Shown one piece after another: positions 24,943-33,393 of a DNA stretch of 64,000 bases. Every line of letters starts with the position of its first letter. Position 1 is the stretch's first letter. Origin of the DNA: Spirosoma telluris (lineage in GTDB: Bacteria > Bacteroidota > Bacteroidia > Cytophagales > Spirosomataceae); assembly GCA_003259005.1 (NCBI GenBank), contig QLII01000001.1, positions 1,240,001 through 1,304,000 on the forward strand, given 5' to 3'. The notes under the pieces are model-generated. The model was not told the origin of the DNA, did not search any database, and worked only from the letters and a program-made list of their open reading frames with translations. Both the position numbers and the translations under genes were made by a program.

Positions 24943-27210
24943 TTATGCATTCTGCTTCATCCGAATAATGTTCAGAGCGGCACCCGCTTTGAACCACTCG
25001 ATCTGCCCTTCGTTGTAGGTATGATTAACCGGGAATTCATCCGTCGTGCCATCGGCGTGGTGCAGGACGATTTCCAACGGGCGACCAGGCGCGAACTCCG
25101 TCAGGCCGTCGATGTCGATCACATCGTCTTCCTGAATCTTGTCGTAATCAGCAGGGTTAGAGAAGGTTAAAGCCAGCATACCCTGTTTTTTCAGGTTGGT
25201 TTCGTGAATCCGGGCGAACGAACGAACCAGAATAGCCCGAACACCGAGGAAACGAGGTTCCATGGCTGCGTGTTCACGTGATGAACCTTCACCATAATTT
25301 TCATCACCTACCACTATCGAACCGATACCAGCGGCTTTGTAAGCGCGTTGAACAGCAGGTACTTCGCCATATTCACCTGTTAGTTGATTTTTAACCGTGT
25401 TGGTCTTCTCGTTATAGAAGTTCACCGCGCCAATCAGCATGTTGTTCGAGATATTGTCGAGGTGACCACGGTATTTCAACCAGGGGCCTGCCATCGAAAT
25501 ATGGTCGGTTGTACACTTGCCTTTCGCTTTAATCAACAGTTTCAGGCCCTTCAGGTCTGTACCTTCCCAGGCGGTAAATGGGGCCAGGAGTTGCAGGCGA
25601 TCAGAGGTTGGCGAAACAAGAACCTGTACACCCGAACCATCTTCGGCAGGAGCCTGATAACCCGCGTCGTCAACGGCATAACCTTTTAGGGGCTGCTCAA
25701 TACCTTTTGGCTCATCGAGCATTACCTGTTCACCAGCTTCGTTGGTTAGGGTATCGGTCATTGGGTTGAACGTCAGATCACCGGCAATAACGAGGGCTGT
25801 CACGATTTCAGGCGAGGCCACGAAGGCATGGGTGCTGGCGTTACCGTCGTTCCGCTTAGCGAAATTCCGGTTGAAGGACGTAATAATCGAGTTTTTACGG
25901 GTTGGATCGTCCATATGGCGCGCCCACTGCCCGATGCAGGGGCCACAGGCATTGGCCAGAACAACACCCCCAATTTCCTCAAAAGTATCTAAAAGGCCAT
26001 CACGCTCGGCCGTAAACCGAACCAGTTCCGAGCCTGGGGTTACTGTAAATTCTGATTTGGTTTTCAGATGCTTAGCTGTTGCCTGAGCCGCCACCGAAGC
26101 TGAGCGAGTCATGTCTTCGTAGCTGGAGTTTGTACACGAACCAATCAGACCAACATCAAGTTTAGTAGGCCAGTTATTTTCTTTAACGGCTTTGGCGAAG
26201 TTCGACAAGGGCCACGCCAGATCGGGCGTAAATGGACCGTTGATGTGCGGCTCCAGCGTGGTCAGATCAATTTCGATCAATTGGTCGTAATACGAAGCGG
26301 GGTCTGCATAAACTTCTTCATCCGCACGCAAGTCAGCCTTCACGGCATCAGCGGCTGCGGCAATATCAGCTCGGCTGGTCGCTTTCAGGTAATCGGCCAT
26401 TTTCTCATCATAGGCGAAAATTGAAGTCGTTGCCCCAATTTCAGCACCCATGTTACAGATGGTACCTTTACCCGTAGCCGACAGACTTTCAGCCCCTTCA
26501 CCGAAATATTCAACGATGCAGCCTGTACCTCCTTTTACGGTCAGGATACCCGCTACACGAAGGATGACATCTTTAGCAGATGCCCAGCCGCTTAGCTTAC
26601 CGGTTAGTTTAATACCGATCAGTTTTGGCATTTTCAATTCCCAGGCCAGACCAGCCATCACGTCGCAGGCATCAGCCCCACCCACGCCAATGGCGATCAT
26701 ACCCAGACCACCTGCGTTTGGTGTGTGTGAGTCAGTACCGATCATCATACCACCTGGAAATGCATAGTTCTCGATCACTACCTGGTGAATAATACCCGCA
26801 CCGGGTTTCCAGAAACCAATACCGTATTTGTTCGAAATGGAGGCTAAAAAGTCGTATACTTCTTTGTTTTTGCTTTTAGCAATGTCCAAATCCTGCACAG
26901 CTCCTACTTCGGCCTGGATCAGGTGGTCGCAGTGAACGGTGGATGGGACAGCTACTTGTGGCCGGCCCGCCTGCATAAACTGCAACAGGGCCATCTGGGC
27001 GGTTGCATCCTGCATGGCTACTCGGTCAGGCGCAAAGTCCACATAGGCTTTTCCCCGCTCGAATGCCTGGGTTGTTTCACCGCCGAAGAGGTGACTGTAC
27101 AAAATCTTTTCCGACAAGGTCAGCGGTTTGCCCACTGCCTGCCGGGCTGCTTCGACGCGTTTTCCGAGGTTAGCGTAAACGCGCTGAATCATGTCTAAGT
27201 CAAAAGCCAT
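24943..27210 (-). CDS. acn: Aconitate hydratase, mitochondrial type
   Basis: Interconverts citrate and isocitrate in the citric acid cycle using a 4Fe-4S cluster. The gene is intact: 755 residues, the length of the mitochondrial-type family. The cluster ligands are in [11 protein letters not shown] and [13 protein letters not shown]. Substrate-binding segments [14 protein letters not shown] and [13 protein letters not shown] are also visible. It starts [20 protein letters not shown]. It is one of the few long host genes here without a frame break. A TATTTTTG element on the minus strand (27293-27300), about 85 bases upstream, resembles a Bacteroidota -7 box. Confidence 0.97.
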   Translation of the reverse strand: MAFDLDMIQRVYANLGKRVEAARQAVGKPLTLSEKILYSHLFGGETTQAFERGKAYVDFAPDRVAMQDATAQMALLQFMQAGRPQVAVPSTVHCDHLIQAEVGAVQDLDIAKSKNKEVYDFLASISNKYGIGFWKPGAGIIHQVVIENYAFPGGMMIGTDSHTPNAGGLGMIAIGVGGADACDVMAGLAWELKMPKLIGIKLTGKLSGWASAKDVILRVAGILTVKGGTGCIVEYFGEGAESLSATGKGTICNMGAEIGATTSIFAYDEKMADYLKATSRADIAAAADAVKADLRADEEVYADPASYYDQLIEIDLTTLEPHINGPFTPDLAWPLSNFAKAVKENNWPTKLDVGLIGSCTNSSYEDMTRSASVAAQATAKHLKTKSEFTVTPGSELVRFTAERDGLLDTFEEIGGVVLANACGPCIGQWARHMDDPTRKNSIITSFNRNFAKRNDGNASTHAFVASPEIVTALVIAGDLTFNPMTDTLTNEAGEQVMLDEPKGIEQPLKGYAVDDAGYQAPAEDGSGVQVLVSPTSDRLQLLAPFTAWEGTDLKGLKLLIKAKGKCTTDHISMAGPWLKYRGHLDNISNNMLIGAVNFYNEKTNTVKNQLTGEYGEVPAVQRAYKAAGIGSIVVGDENYGEGSSREHAAMEPRFLGVRAILVRSFARIHETNLKKQGMLALTFSNPADYDKIQEDDVIDIDGLTEFAPGRPLEIVLHHADGTTDEFPVNHTYNEGQIEWFKAGAALNIIRMKQNA

Positions 27211-27519
27211 AGCAAGTAGGATAATAGGTTACTGAACGTATATTCTATAAAGACAACCATTGCATTCATGAAATGAATTCCAATGCGTGGGTCAAAAATA
27301 GAAGATTCTCTTTCGTTTTGGAAATATTATGGTGTATTACCGAATATGGGAGCAAAACCTTAACTGAAAAGTCCATAAATAAAGCCATTCCCTATGTTTA
27401 TAAGAGATTTCTGGCGTAAACTAACCAGTTACCCTTATCTTGGCGACTTAATTTGCGTCAACGCAACCGCATTGACTTATTTCCCGTATATAGTTTTAAC
27501 GAACCAAATTGACTTAAAA
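27211..27519. promoter_or_regulatory. Intergenic promoter region between acn and the CHRD gene
   Basis: No gene is seen in these 309 bases. For the leftward aconitase gene the minus strand shows TATTTTTG at 27293-27300. For the rightward gene TTG at 27472 and TAGTTTTA at 27491 approximate the -33/-7 pair, with spacing slightly short. Both calls rest on short motifs. Confidence 0.35.
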
Positions 27520-28001
27520 ATGCGAACTACAATGAAGCTACAGAAAATCACCTATTCCATTTTAACGCTCCTGGCTTTAGGGCTTCCTTTCCTGTCCTGC
27601 AGCAATAATGATGAAAATCCAACTATTACCTCAACAACAACCAAGTTGACAGCTACCCTCAGTGGTGCTGGCGAGAAGCCAACGTCCACTTCGTCAACCG
27701 CAACAGGCACCTTTGCAGGCGTAGTCGATGAAACTACCCGCGTTTTGAGCTATACGGTAACCTACACGGGCCCTTTACAGCCTCGTTGACCGCAGGTCAC
27801 TTACACCGTATCACTAATACAACAGCATTGACTGGTGGTGTTGAGATCCCCTTTACAAGTTTAACCAGTCCTATTATCGGCACCTTTCAACTGGCAAATC
27901 AAAATCGGGTAGACAGCCTTAAAAATGGTTTTTATTACGCCAACTTGCACACCACTACGTATCCAGGGGGCGAAATTCGGGGAGACATTAAGAAACAATA
28001 G
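27520..28001 (+). CDS. CHRD-domain lipoprotein (one apparent frameshift)
   Basis: The lipoprotein signal (MKLQKITYSILTLLALGLPF then LSC) is followed by a Thr/Ser-rich linker and a CHRD domain: LTATLSGAGEKPT, GTFAGVVDETTRVLSYTVTY, AGHLHRI and the C-terminal YYANLHTTTYPGGEIRGDI. One C lost near 27774 splits the domain. CHRD proteins are secreted beta-rich proteins of uncertain function. ATG at 27520 is used; ATG at 27532 is an alternative with the same signal peptide. Confidence 0.82.
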
Positions 28002-28040
28002 TCACGATCGACTACGCCACTGTAGCGAATTACAGAGTAT

Positions 28041-28077
28041 AAAAAGGCCAGTACCGTAAAAACGGACTGGCCTTTTT
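28041..28077. terminator. Bidirectional terminator between CHRD and hsp20 genes
   Basis: AAAAAGGCCAGTACCG pairs with CGGACTGGCCTTTTT (one bulged base), flanked by A and T runs so that it works in both directions between convergent genes. Confidence 0.85.
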
Positions 28078-28095
28078 GACTAAAATCAAGCTGGA

Positions 28096-28569
28096 TTATG
28101 CTACGGTAATCGTTTGTGCCGGTTTATTCGTTTCCGGATTTTTCGGCAAAATCACTTTCAGAACCCCATCGGCGTAGCTGGCCGAGATACTTTCGGTCAG
28201 TACTTTATCATTCAGTCGGAACGAGCGTTCAAATGACCGATTGCCGTACTCCTGATACGTATATTTACCTGTTGTTTGTTCGTCGGTATCCGATGAATCG
28301 TTGCCCTGATACGAAACCGTTAATACATCGTCCTTTACGGTCAGTTTTACGTTTTCCTTTACCAGAGCAGCTGCATACAGGGAAATGGTGTAGTCGGTGT
28401 CGGTCTCTTCAATATTGACGGGAACATGCTGCAAGCCGTGCTTTGCCCAGAAAGCCCCGAATCTCCCACGGCCAAACATTGGGCCACCCCAGGGTCCACC
28501 AAATTTACCCCGACCCATTGGGCCGCAACCACCTTTATGTTCTGATTGAAATGCGTGTTTATTATACAT
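28096..28569 (-). CDS. Small heat-shock protein, Hsp20/alpha-crystallin family
   Basis: ATP-independent holdase. The N-terminal region is unusually rich in Gly, Phe and Trp (GRGKFGGPWGGPMFGRGRFG). The alpha-crystallin domain starts near residue 50 (HVPVNIEETDTDYTISLYAA) and ends with the A-x-x-x-x-G-V-L element SASYADGVLKVILPK, then an IxV-like tail (QTITVA). 157 residues and intact. The small membrane protein gene lies upstream on the same strand. Confidence 0.93.
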   Translation of the reverse strand: MYNKHAFQSEHKGGCGPMGRGKFGGPWGGPMFGRGRFGAFWAKHGLQHVPVNIEETDTDYTISLYAAALVKENVKLTVKDDVLTVSYQGNDSSDTDEQTTGKYTYQEYGNRSFERSFRLNDKVLTESISASYADGVLKVILPKNPETNKPAQTITVA

Positions 28570-28628
28570 GATTGTGTTTTTAAGTCTTGTGTTTACTGAT
28601 TTTGTTGTTGTGTGTTTACTGTTTCAGC

Positions 28629-28892
28629 TTAGCCAATTGGGATAACCCGTTCATAACTCCGTACAGGTATGGCTGAACGATAAGTGGGATTGTCAATAGA
28701 TATGATGTTCGATGACTGCCAGCCACCCCGTTCAACTCGTCCAAATGCCCGGCCTGCCAGTTTAGCGCCTACCACCCGAACCAATAGGAAGGCACCAAAA
28801 CCGACCAGTAGAACTTTTAAAATCAGGGTCAGAAGAAACAGGGCCAACCCGACCGCCAGTGCTAAGCCGGCTACTCTCCAAATGATGTTCAT
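28629..28892 (-). CDS. Small membrane protein, hypothetical
   Basis: 87 residues with a long hydrophobic N-terminal half (IIWRVAGLALAVGLALFLL, then LLVGFGAFLLVRVVGAKLAG) that can form one or two membrane spans, followed by a polar tail. Not recognised. It sits 60 bases upstream of hsp20 on the same strand, so both may belong to a stress-response operon; that is inference from position. Confidence 0.6.
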   Translation of the reverse strand: MNIIWRVAGLALAVGLALFLLTLILKVLLVGFGAFLLVRVVGAKLAGRAFGRVERGGWQSSNIISIDNPTYRSAIPVRSYERVIPIG

Positions 28893-29406
28893 GTTGTTTA
28901 TTTTTAATGGTTTTGAAAAGACTGTTCTGCCAGAAGAGGGGAAACGAAAGTAGACGGCCGATTTTTCCGAGACTCCTGTTCCCAGCTTTGCAGCTTTAGA
29001 AAGGATGACGGAGAAGGGTACTGTTTTACTTTAAAAAATCGTAAACTTTTTTTTGGGGTCAATTGGCGTTCGGAAATTTGCTGGTAAACCAGCAAATTTC
29101 CGAACGCCAATTGATTATCAAAAATTTATCTATTTAAACACGTTTACTATGCGTAATAACTGCTTATCATGAGTATGAAATTTGATAGGGATTTTTTGCA
29201 ACAATAAGTATTGTTTATTTTCGAAGCGCTGTCTAGTATATTGAGGCTTGGGGTTTGGAATCTCGTTAAAGCGCAGACGCAACAGTAGTTCGTACGAAAT
29301 CATCATTAGCTTTTTGCAGCCCAAATTTCGCCCACAGCAACCTGCTTCCAAGCACAAAAAAAAGTCTCGTAACTATCTAAAATTTAGACAATTACGAGAC
29401 ACAATG
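28893..29406. other. Intergenic region without a supported gene
   Basis: Short open frames on both strands here show no family resemblance and carry the local AT-rich composition. The only clear structure is a perfect palindrome at 29059-29114. Confidence 0.5.
29059..29114. repeat. Perfect 27-bp palindrome with a 2-base loop
   Basis: The arms 29059-29085 (TCAATTGGCGTTCGGAAATT and on) and 29088-29114 are exact inverses. An eight-T run precedes it on the plus strand, so leftward transcripts would meet a stem followed by CCCC and an A run on the complement. It is not a classical terminator for the plus strand. Confidence 0.85.
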
Positions 29407-29493
29407 CAGAGAGGAAGAGATTCGAACTCTCGATACGGTTACCCGCATACACACTTTCCAGGCGTGCTCCTTCAACCACTCGGACACCTCTCT
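29407..29493 (-). tRNA. tRNA-Ser (anticodon GGA)
   Basis: On the minus strand a class II tRNA is visible. The acceptor arms AGAGAGG/CCTCTCT are perfect with discriminator G; the D arm is GTCCGAGTGGTTGAAGGAGC; the anticodon loop is CTGGAAA, giving GGA. A long variable arm (TGCGGGTAACCGTATCG, roughly) and the T arm GAGAGTTCGAATCTC follow. It reads serine UCC/UCU codons. Its 3' end points away from the prophage, so it is probably a bystander rather than the integration target. Confidence 0.95.
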
Positions 29494-29500
29494 AAAACAA

Positions 29501-29579
29501 GTATAAGTTGGTAGGTTAGCAAGCAGTAAGTACGCCACAGCTATTAACTTACAACTTATAAACTTACCAACTTACAATT
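29501..29579. repeat. Word-built palindrome upstream of tRNA-Ser
   Basis: GTATAAGTTGGTAGGTTAG on the left is mirrored by CTTATAAACTTACCAACTTA on the right with internal word repeats. It is the last member of the host palindrome series before the prophage. Confidence 0.55.
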
Positions 29580-29584
29580 AAAAT

Positions 29585-29612
29585 TGGCAGAGAGCGAGGC
29601 ATTAGAACCTCC
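29585..29612 (-). other. tRNA 3'-end remnant, candidate attL of the prophage
   Basis: Read on the minus strand this is GAGG, TTCTAAT, GCCTC, then GCTCTCT, G, CCA: a slightly degraded T arm, an acceptor 3' strand, a discriminator and an encoded CCA. No 5' part of a tRNA is present to the right, where the prophage begins. Phages that integrate in a tRNA leave exactly such a 3' remnant at one end and an intact tRNA at the other. The other end is outside the window, so this is inference. Confidence 0.4.
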
Positions 29613-29712
29613 CTCTTTTAAAAGCTTCTAACTTACTAATTATGACCGTGCCACAAAGATAATAACTTTTGGGCAATTTTCGACGTAACCGCATCTGTAA
29701 CCGCATCGTGAG

Positions 29713-29737
29713 CAAAAAAAAGGGTCTCCCTCTTTTT
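29713..29737 (-). terminator. Terminator of the repressor gene
   Basis: Read leftwards AGGG-AGA-CCCT is followed by a run of eight T, directly at the stop of the repressor gene. Confidence 0.55.
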
Positions 29738-30239
29738 AAGCCACTGCTCCCCTTGCCTCAATAATTAGCTGAGTAGCGGGATGCATACGAATAACAGACC
29801 GGCCAGCAGCTACGTCGTTAAGAAAATTTGAACCTGCCGTTACACCTGGTCGACTTATAAGAGCGTCAATAGTTCGCTGCAAACCTTTTGAGGTTTCCAT
29901 TGCTGCCTCTAGTTTCCTATCTGCTGCCTCCAGTTGTTTATCCTTTATAGCAAGCTGCTCTCTTAGCTTCTCAAACTCTAATAGTATTCTGTCTGCTACT
30001 TGAGCGCCAAAGGTGGCAGGCTCTACTGGCTTACCCACCTGCTGGCTTTCTGTTAGTTCAGCCACACTCATCTGAAAGAAAGCGGCAATTTGCTCCACCC
30101 GTTTAGCTGATAGCGTATTATGCTTAAGCATATACTCAAACCCTGGAGCCGTCATTTCCAAAGTATCGTAAAGGGATTTTTTCGAGTGCCTACCCTCTTT
30201 TAAAAGGGTTTCTATTCTTTTTTTAAATTGGTAAGCCAT
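29736..30239 (-). CDS. Phage HTH repressor candidate
   Basis: 167 residues, leftward, opposite to all early genes. The first 65 residues are helical and fit a helix-turn-helix (SKKSLYDTLEMTAPGFEYML, then LSAKRVEQIAAFFQMSVAEL). A coiled coil follows (about residues 85-130, LEFEKLREQLAIKDKQLEAA and on), suited to dimer formation. No peptidase domain is present, so control is not by RecA-type self-cleavage of this protein. It faces the operator-like repeats at 30351-30383; by position it is the lysogeny regulator. Confidence 0.75.
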   Translation of the reverse strand: MAYQFKKRIETLLKEGRHSKKSLYDTLEMTAPGFEYMLKHNTLSAKRVEQIAAFFQMSVAELTESQQVGKPVEPATFGAQVADRILLEFEKLREQLAIKDKQLEAADRKLEAAMETSKGLQRTIDALISRPGVTAGSNFLNDVAAGRSVIRMHPATQLIIEARGAVA

Positions 30240-30300
30240 TGTTTTTTAGCCATTTAGGTGAATATACCAGAACAATATTGAAACTAAATTAAAATCTAAC

Positions 30301-30383
30301 TTGCATTAGACTAAAAGTCAACTTTATATTTGCATCATACTAAGCGCGAATTGTTACAAAATATGTAACAAATTTTGTAACAA
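30301..30383 (+). promoter_or_regulatory. Early promoter and repressor operator region
   Basis: TTG at 30301 and TATATTTG at 30325-30332 (24 bases start to start) match the Bacteroidota -33/TAnnTTTG promoter. TTGCATTAGACTAA (30301-30314) is repeated as TTGCATCATACTAA (30330-30343), once at each promoter element. Downstream, 30351-30383 holds TTGTTACA and two TGTAACAA-type half sites in inverted order, the layout of a dimer-binding operator. Repression of the rightward early genes is the natural reading. Confidence 0.6.
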
Positions 30384-30429
30384 CTACTAAGGAAAGCAAA
30401 GAAAAGTTTGCCAACGGTTAAAATATATT

Positions 30430-30690
30430 ATGAACGAGCGTATTGATCCACATTATCATTTTCTAAAAAAATATGATAAAGAGCGCTGGAATAATTTTAG
30501 AGCTGAGTTAATGAGACTAGAATTATTCACAACTTTTGAGCGCTCAATCCTTAAGAATGAGAAGGTTACGCTCGTAAATCTTCCTTCTTGGGTTCGTACC
30601 TGTATGGTTCGATTTATGCCGTGGTGGAGTCAGGAAAATTTTGATACGCTTACCTGGCCTCAGTTGCCAGAGTTGGAAACAGCCGAGTAA
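30430..30690 (+). CDS. Phage early hypothetical protein
   Basis: 86 residues, not recognised. Charged N-terminal half (HYHFLKKYDKERWNNFRAEL) and a Trp-rich C-terminal half (WVRTCMVRFMPWWSQENFDT). First gene after the early promoter, a place often held by anti-repressor or takeover proteins, but nothing in the sequence shows this. Confidence 0.6.
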   Translation: MNERIDPHYHFLKKYDKERWNNFRAELMRLELFTTFERSILKNEKVTLVNLPSWVRTCMVRFMPWWSQENFDTLTWPQLPELETAE

Positions 30691-30722
30691 TTTTTATTGT
30701 CAATTCCTAGCAAACTTTAACC

Positions 30723-30962
30723 ATGCGCCAACCTAGCTATTTAAGCCGTGAGCAGATCGCGGCACTGTCCATTGATGAATTAGGGGTGGAATATGAAAAG
30801 GCAAAGCGTCATTTTGATACTTTACTTTCTTATGTGGAGACTAACAACGCGCTCAAAGTTCCACTCCAGGCGCAAATTAATGCGGCTAGAATCCAGTATG
30901 TGCTTTTGCGGAGCCGGGAATATAGCCCGGTCTATTTCAGACATTTAAAACTAGCTGCCTAG
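30723..30962 (+). CDS. Phage early hypothetical protein
   Basis: 79 residues, predicted helical (LSREQIAALSIDELGVEYEK). Not recognised. Its stop overlaps the GTG start of the zinc-finger gene, so the two are probably translationally coupled. Confidence 0.6.
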   Translation: MRQPSYLSREQIAALSIDELGVEYEKAKRHFDTLLSYVETNNALKVPLQAQINAARIQYVLLRSREYSPVYFRHLKLAA

Positions 30963-31237
30963 TGTCACGAGTTGCGGCACTGGCAGAAATGGAGAGTAAA
31001 CTACAAAGTGGACTCTCCGATATTGGGAACGAACATAAACAGAGGGTAGCTCTCCAGGCTATCATTTTAAAGGCTAGTGTGGCAAAGGAGCCAGTACTGG
31101 AGTGGCTGGTAAAGCAATTAGGAGGCCAGCAAATAGGTCAGGAGCTACCCACTGTTAATACGTTTAAGTGTTCGATTTGTAGCCGTGAGTTCGGCTCTCA
31201 TCATGCACTTTGTGGCCATCAAAAAAGCCATAAATGA
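30962..31237 (+). CDS. Phage C2H2 zinc-finger protein
   Basis: 91 residues from a GTG start overlapping the previous stop. The C-terminal 25 residues are one C2H2 zinc finger: FKCSICSREFGSHHALCGHQ followed by KSHK, with spacing C-x2-C-x12-H-x3-H. The helix segment SHHALCGHQKSH resembles the QALGGHxxSH helix of plant C2H2 fingers more than bacterial Ros-type fingers. The N-terminal 65 residues are helical and unrecognised. It is probably a DNA-, RNA- or protein-binding early regulator. A tRNA-like gene starts five bases after its stop. Confidence 0.75.
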   Translation: MSRVAALAEMESKLQSGLSDIGNEHKQRVALQAIILKASVAKEPVLEWLVKQLGGQQIGQELPTVNTFKCSICSREFGSHHALCGHQKSHK

Positions 31238-31242
31238 GGTTA

Positions 31243-31314
31243 AGGCAGTCAGCTCCAAAGGGGAGCGCTCCAGTTAAAGCTGGAGTTTGGCAGGTTCGAC
31301 TCCTGCACAGCCTG
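31243..31314 (+). tRNA. Phage tRNA-like gene with an irregular anticodon loop
   Basis: The sequence folds as a tRNA. Acceptor AGGCAGT/ACAGCCT has six of seven pairs, with discriminator G then CA; D stem is GCTC/GAGC; a short variable loop TTTG and a perfect T arm GCAGG-TTCGACT-CCTGC follow. The anticodon arm CTCCAG-TTAAAG-CTGGAG gives a six-base loop (or eight bases on a five-pair stem) instead of seven, so the anticodon is ambiguous. One lost base would allow TAA or AAA. The short variable loop argues against tRNA-Leu for TAA. T8 is also replaced by C. Confidence 0.6.
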
Positions 31315-31662
31315 CAATGGCGTAGGGCCATAGGTTAAATGTTACGGAATTGAGTGTGGTCTTAACGGCCTGGCTAGATCCAGGCCATTAAACTCTCTCT
31401 CCAGAACCTTAACGTATATCCTTATCCGTTATATTATCCAACTAGCTGCCTGGTGCACCTGGCAGCAATCCCTTTAGAGATCCTCCAGAATAGCCTTAAA
31501 CGGCTGACTGCTAGACTATTGCCCGAAGATTATTTTTTTGTCCCTGGGCTTTCTATAGATACTCTACAGAAATGTTTTACGGTGAATCTATAGACCGTTA
31601 AATCGTTGGATGCTGGATAGTGCTCTACATACTATAGAAAGAAAAAAAAGCTCAATTCCCCC
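31315..31662. other. Noncoding gap with two hairpins
   Basis: No gene is supported in about 350 bases. Two stems stand out: GGCCTGG-CTAGAT-CCAGGCC near 31366-31390 and the near-perfect palindrome CTGCCTGGTGCACCTGGCAG near 31445. TCTATAGA-type words and CTATAGA recur near 31550-31640. It may hold a small RNA or the end of the early transcript. Confidence 0.35.
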
Positions 31663-32401
31663 ATGAAACGCGCAAAATTCTCAAAATCAGCACTTAAGCC
31701 TGATTTAGAACAATCATTATTTAAGTTTCGGCTATTCTTTCACGAATACACCGACGAATACAAAGCCAAAAATGGCAAGCCTTGGCTCTGGTATTCCTAC
31801 GATATGCCAGAGGAGCGGGAAATGTTCCCCCAGGCCTGGCTCCAGACCTCAGAGCCCTCCACACTGAGCTCCTGAAACGGGCCTACAAATGGGCAGATCT
31901 GTTTGAGTTTGTTAAAGAGTGTTATCCGGTTTATCACTTAAAGGCTAACTCAGATCCAGTACTGAACTATTACATGCCAAAGCATTGCCTGGCTAATCTA
32001 AATGACATTTCAGCCAGATACGGCGAAACATTTACGGCGCTACTAAGCCAGCTAGGCGTAACGAATTGGCACATGAACCACGCAACCCAAAGCCGCACAT
32101 TACCAGGCTTTTCTCCAATTAAATTACCGAATCATGAGTTTTACGGGACTGCCTATTTTGAGCGAAACCCCAAATAAGCTACTGGTTTAGCACCAAAAAA
32201 CTCAAGCTGGTGGAGGTCTATGACCATAGATGCTATAGCCCACACAACAAAATAGGCACCATCGGCCAGGACGAATACCCAGAGCCAAAAGGGGTACTCT
32301 CTCCACCTCCAAGAATAGTACGGCCAGGCCAGGCCTCCAATGGTCGAACTAACCAGCCCTTTGTGGTTGGATCAATCTTAAGCCACGTAACACAATCCTA
32401 A
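31663..32401 (+). CDS. Phage hypothetical protein (two apparent frameshifts)
   Basis: Three adjacent frames join into one protein of about 246 residues if a C is restored in the C run near 31830 and in the CCCC near 32171: REMFPPGLAPDLRALHTELL, then FERNPQISYWFSTKKLKLVE. Not recognised. The sequence has many aromatic residues and a Pro-rich tail. Confidence 0.55.
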
Positions 32402-32411
32402 TTTTAAAGCC

Positions 32412-32864
32412 ATGCAGGTAGAACTTTTTTCCGCATCCACGGCTCCAGAGCCAGCCGTAAAAAGCCGCAAAAAGGCAGTTAAAAAAGTAGTCGAGCGCTC
32501 CGTAATTGGCTCATTTACATTTGATTCCTGGGTAAGTTGGCCAGCCAGAGCCGTCAATGCAGAGGATGGCTTACGCATCGAGTTTTCGGTGCCTGTTCAT
32601 TCGGATCTGGTGGCAGCGGTCAATAATCCAGACAAAACAGAGATCCTCTGTAAGTATCGGGTGAAAAAGGGCTTTAGGTGGGGCGAATTAGGCCGTAGAG
32701 CCTCCGTAAAAATTGAGGCTGAGTTAAGCCAGGGGCCAAAGGGAGGCCTTTATTTACACTGCCATAATGTGGAAATACTCCAGCCGGTGGCCATTAATAA
32801 CGCCAAGCCATCCAGCGCCCAACTCAAAAAATGGGCAAAAGCAGCAGTTTCCGCAAAGGCCTAA
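32412..32864 (+). CDS. Phage hypothetical protein
   Basis: 150 residues: a basic segment near the N-terminus (KSRKKAVKKVVERS), then a compact region with alternating strands (GSFTFDSWVSWPARAV, CKYRVKKGFRWGELGRRASV). An OB-like nucleic-acid-binding fold is possible but unproven. The first of two similar spacers follows its stop. Confidence 0.55.
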   Translation: MQVELFSASTAPEPAVKSRKKAVKKVVERSVIGSFTFDSWVSWPARAVNAEDGLRIEFSVPVHSDLVAAVNNPDKTEILCKYRVKKGFRWGELGRRASVKIEAELSQGPKGGLYLHCHNVEILQPVAINNAKPSSAQLKKWAKAAVSAKA

Positions 32865-33363
32865 AAAAAAGGGCAAAAAAAGCCAAAAAGGGCAAATTCT
32901 CCACCTGGAGCCAATTCATTGCCAGCGTCAAGAGATCTTTTTTTTATCTGTCTCAGATAGCGCAATAGGGTTAAATGTCTTAAAATCAATCTAACAGCCT
33001 CCCCATTCTCATTATGTCAGCTCCCGAAATTAACCGAATCACTGAGAGCATTTACGGCCTAAACCTGGAGGGTTTAACCATCGAACAAAAGCCTGATAAG
33101 ATCCACTTAGCCATCTCCCACGGCATTATCAGCGGCACACAACTAGACAAGATCCAGCAGATTACTAAAGGCTATTGCCTATTACTGGAGGCTGGCAGCG
33201 CTGGCCTAAGTTGGATGATTTGGGGAGACTTACCAACGGCCTAAAAAAAAGAGCTAGAAAACGGCCAAACGGCCAATTTCTCCACCTGGAGCCAATTCGT
33301 GGCCAGAGCCAAGAGATCTTTTTTTTATCAGGTTCAGATAGCGCAATAACCCTAAAGGTCTAA
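32861..33363. repeat. Two copies of a ~130-bp spacer flanking a small gene
   Basis: Copies at about 32861-32993 and 33238-33363 share GGCCTAAAAAAAAG, CTCCACCTGGAGCCAATTC, AAGAGATCTTTTTTTTATC and TCAGATAGCGCAATA in the same order, roughly 80 percent identical by eye. Each copy is followed by one of two related small genes. The unit (spacer plus gene, about 380 bp) looks tandemly duplicated. Confidence 0.75.
33014..33244 (+). CDS. Phage small protein, copy 1 of a duplicated pair
   Basis: 76 residues. Shares layout with the next gene: an N-terminal helix (EINRITESIYGLNLEG), a central KIHLAISHGI/MFVTFPDGI-like strand, and a C-terminal DKIQQITKGYCLLLEAG segment. Function unknown. Preceded by spacer copy 1. 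Confidence 0.55.
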   Translation: MSAPEINRITESIYGLNLEGLTIEQKPDKIHLAISHGIISGTQLDKIQQITKGYCLLLEAGSAGLSWMIWGDLPTA

Positions 33364-33393
33364 AACGAAGAACAAACACACCCACAAAATACC

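Noticed and set aside
29407..29493. tRNA-Ser(GGA) as the prophage integration target
   Set aside because: It is intact, its 3' end points away from the prophage, and the candidate remnant at 29585 shares only GCAGAGAG with it.
29130..29514. Overlapping open frames on both strands beside and across tRNA-Ser
   Set aside because: One overlaps the tRNA, neither shows a family resemblance or signal peptide, and the composition is that of intergenic DNA.
32412..32864. Single-strand DNA-binding protein
   Set aside because: Strand-rich sequence is suggestive of an OB fold but no SSB motif or acidic tail is present, so I left it as hypothetical.
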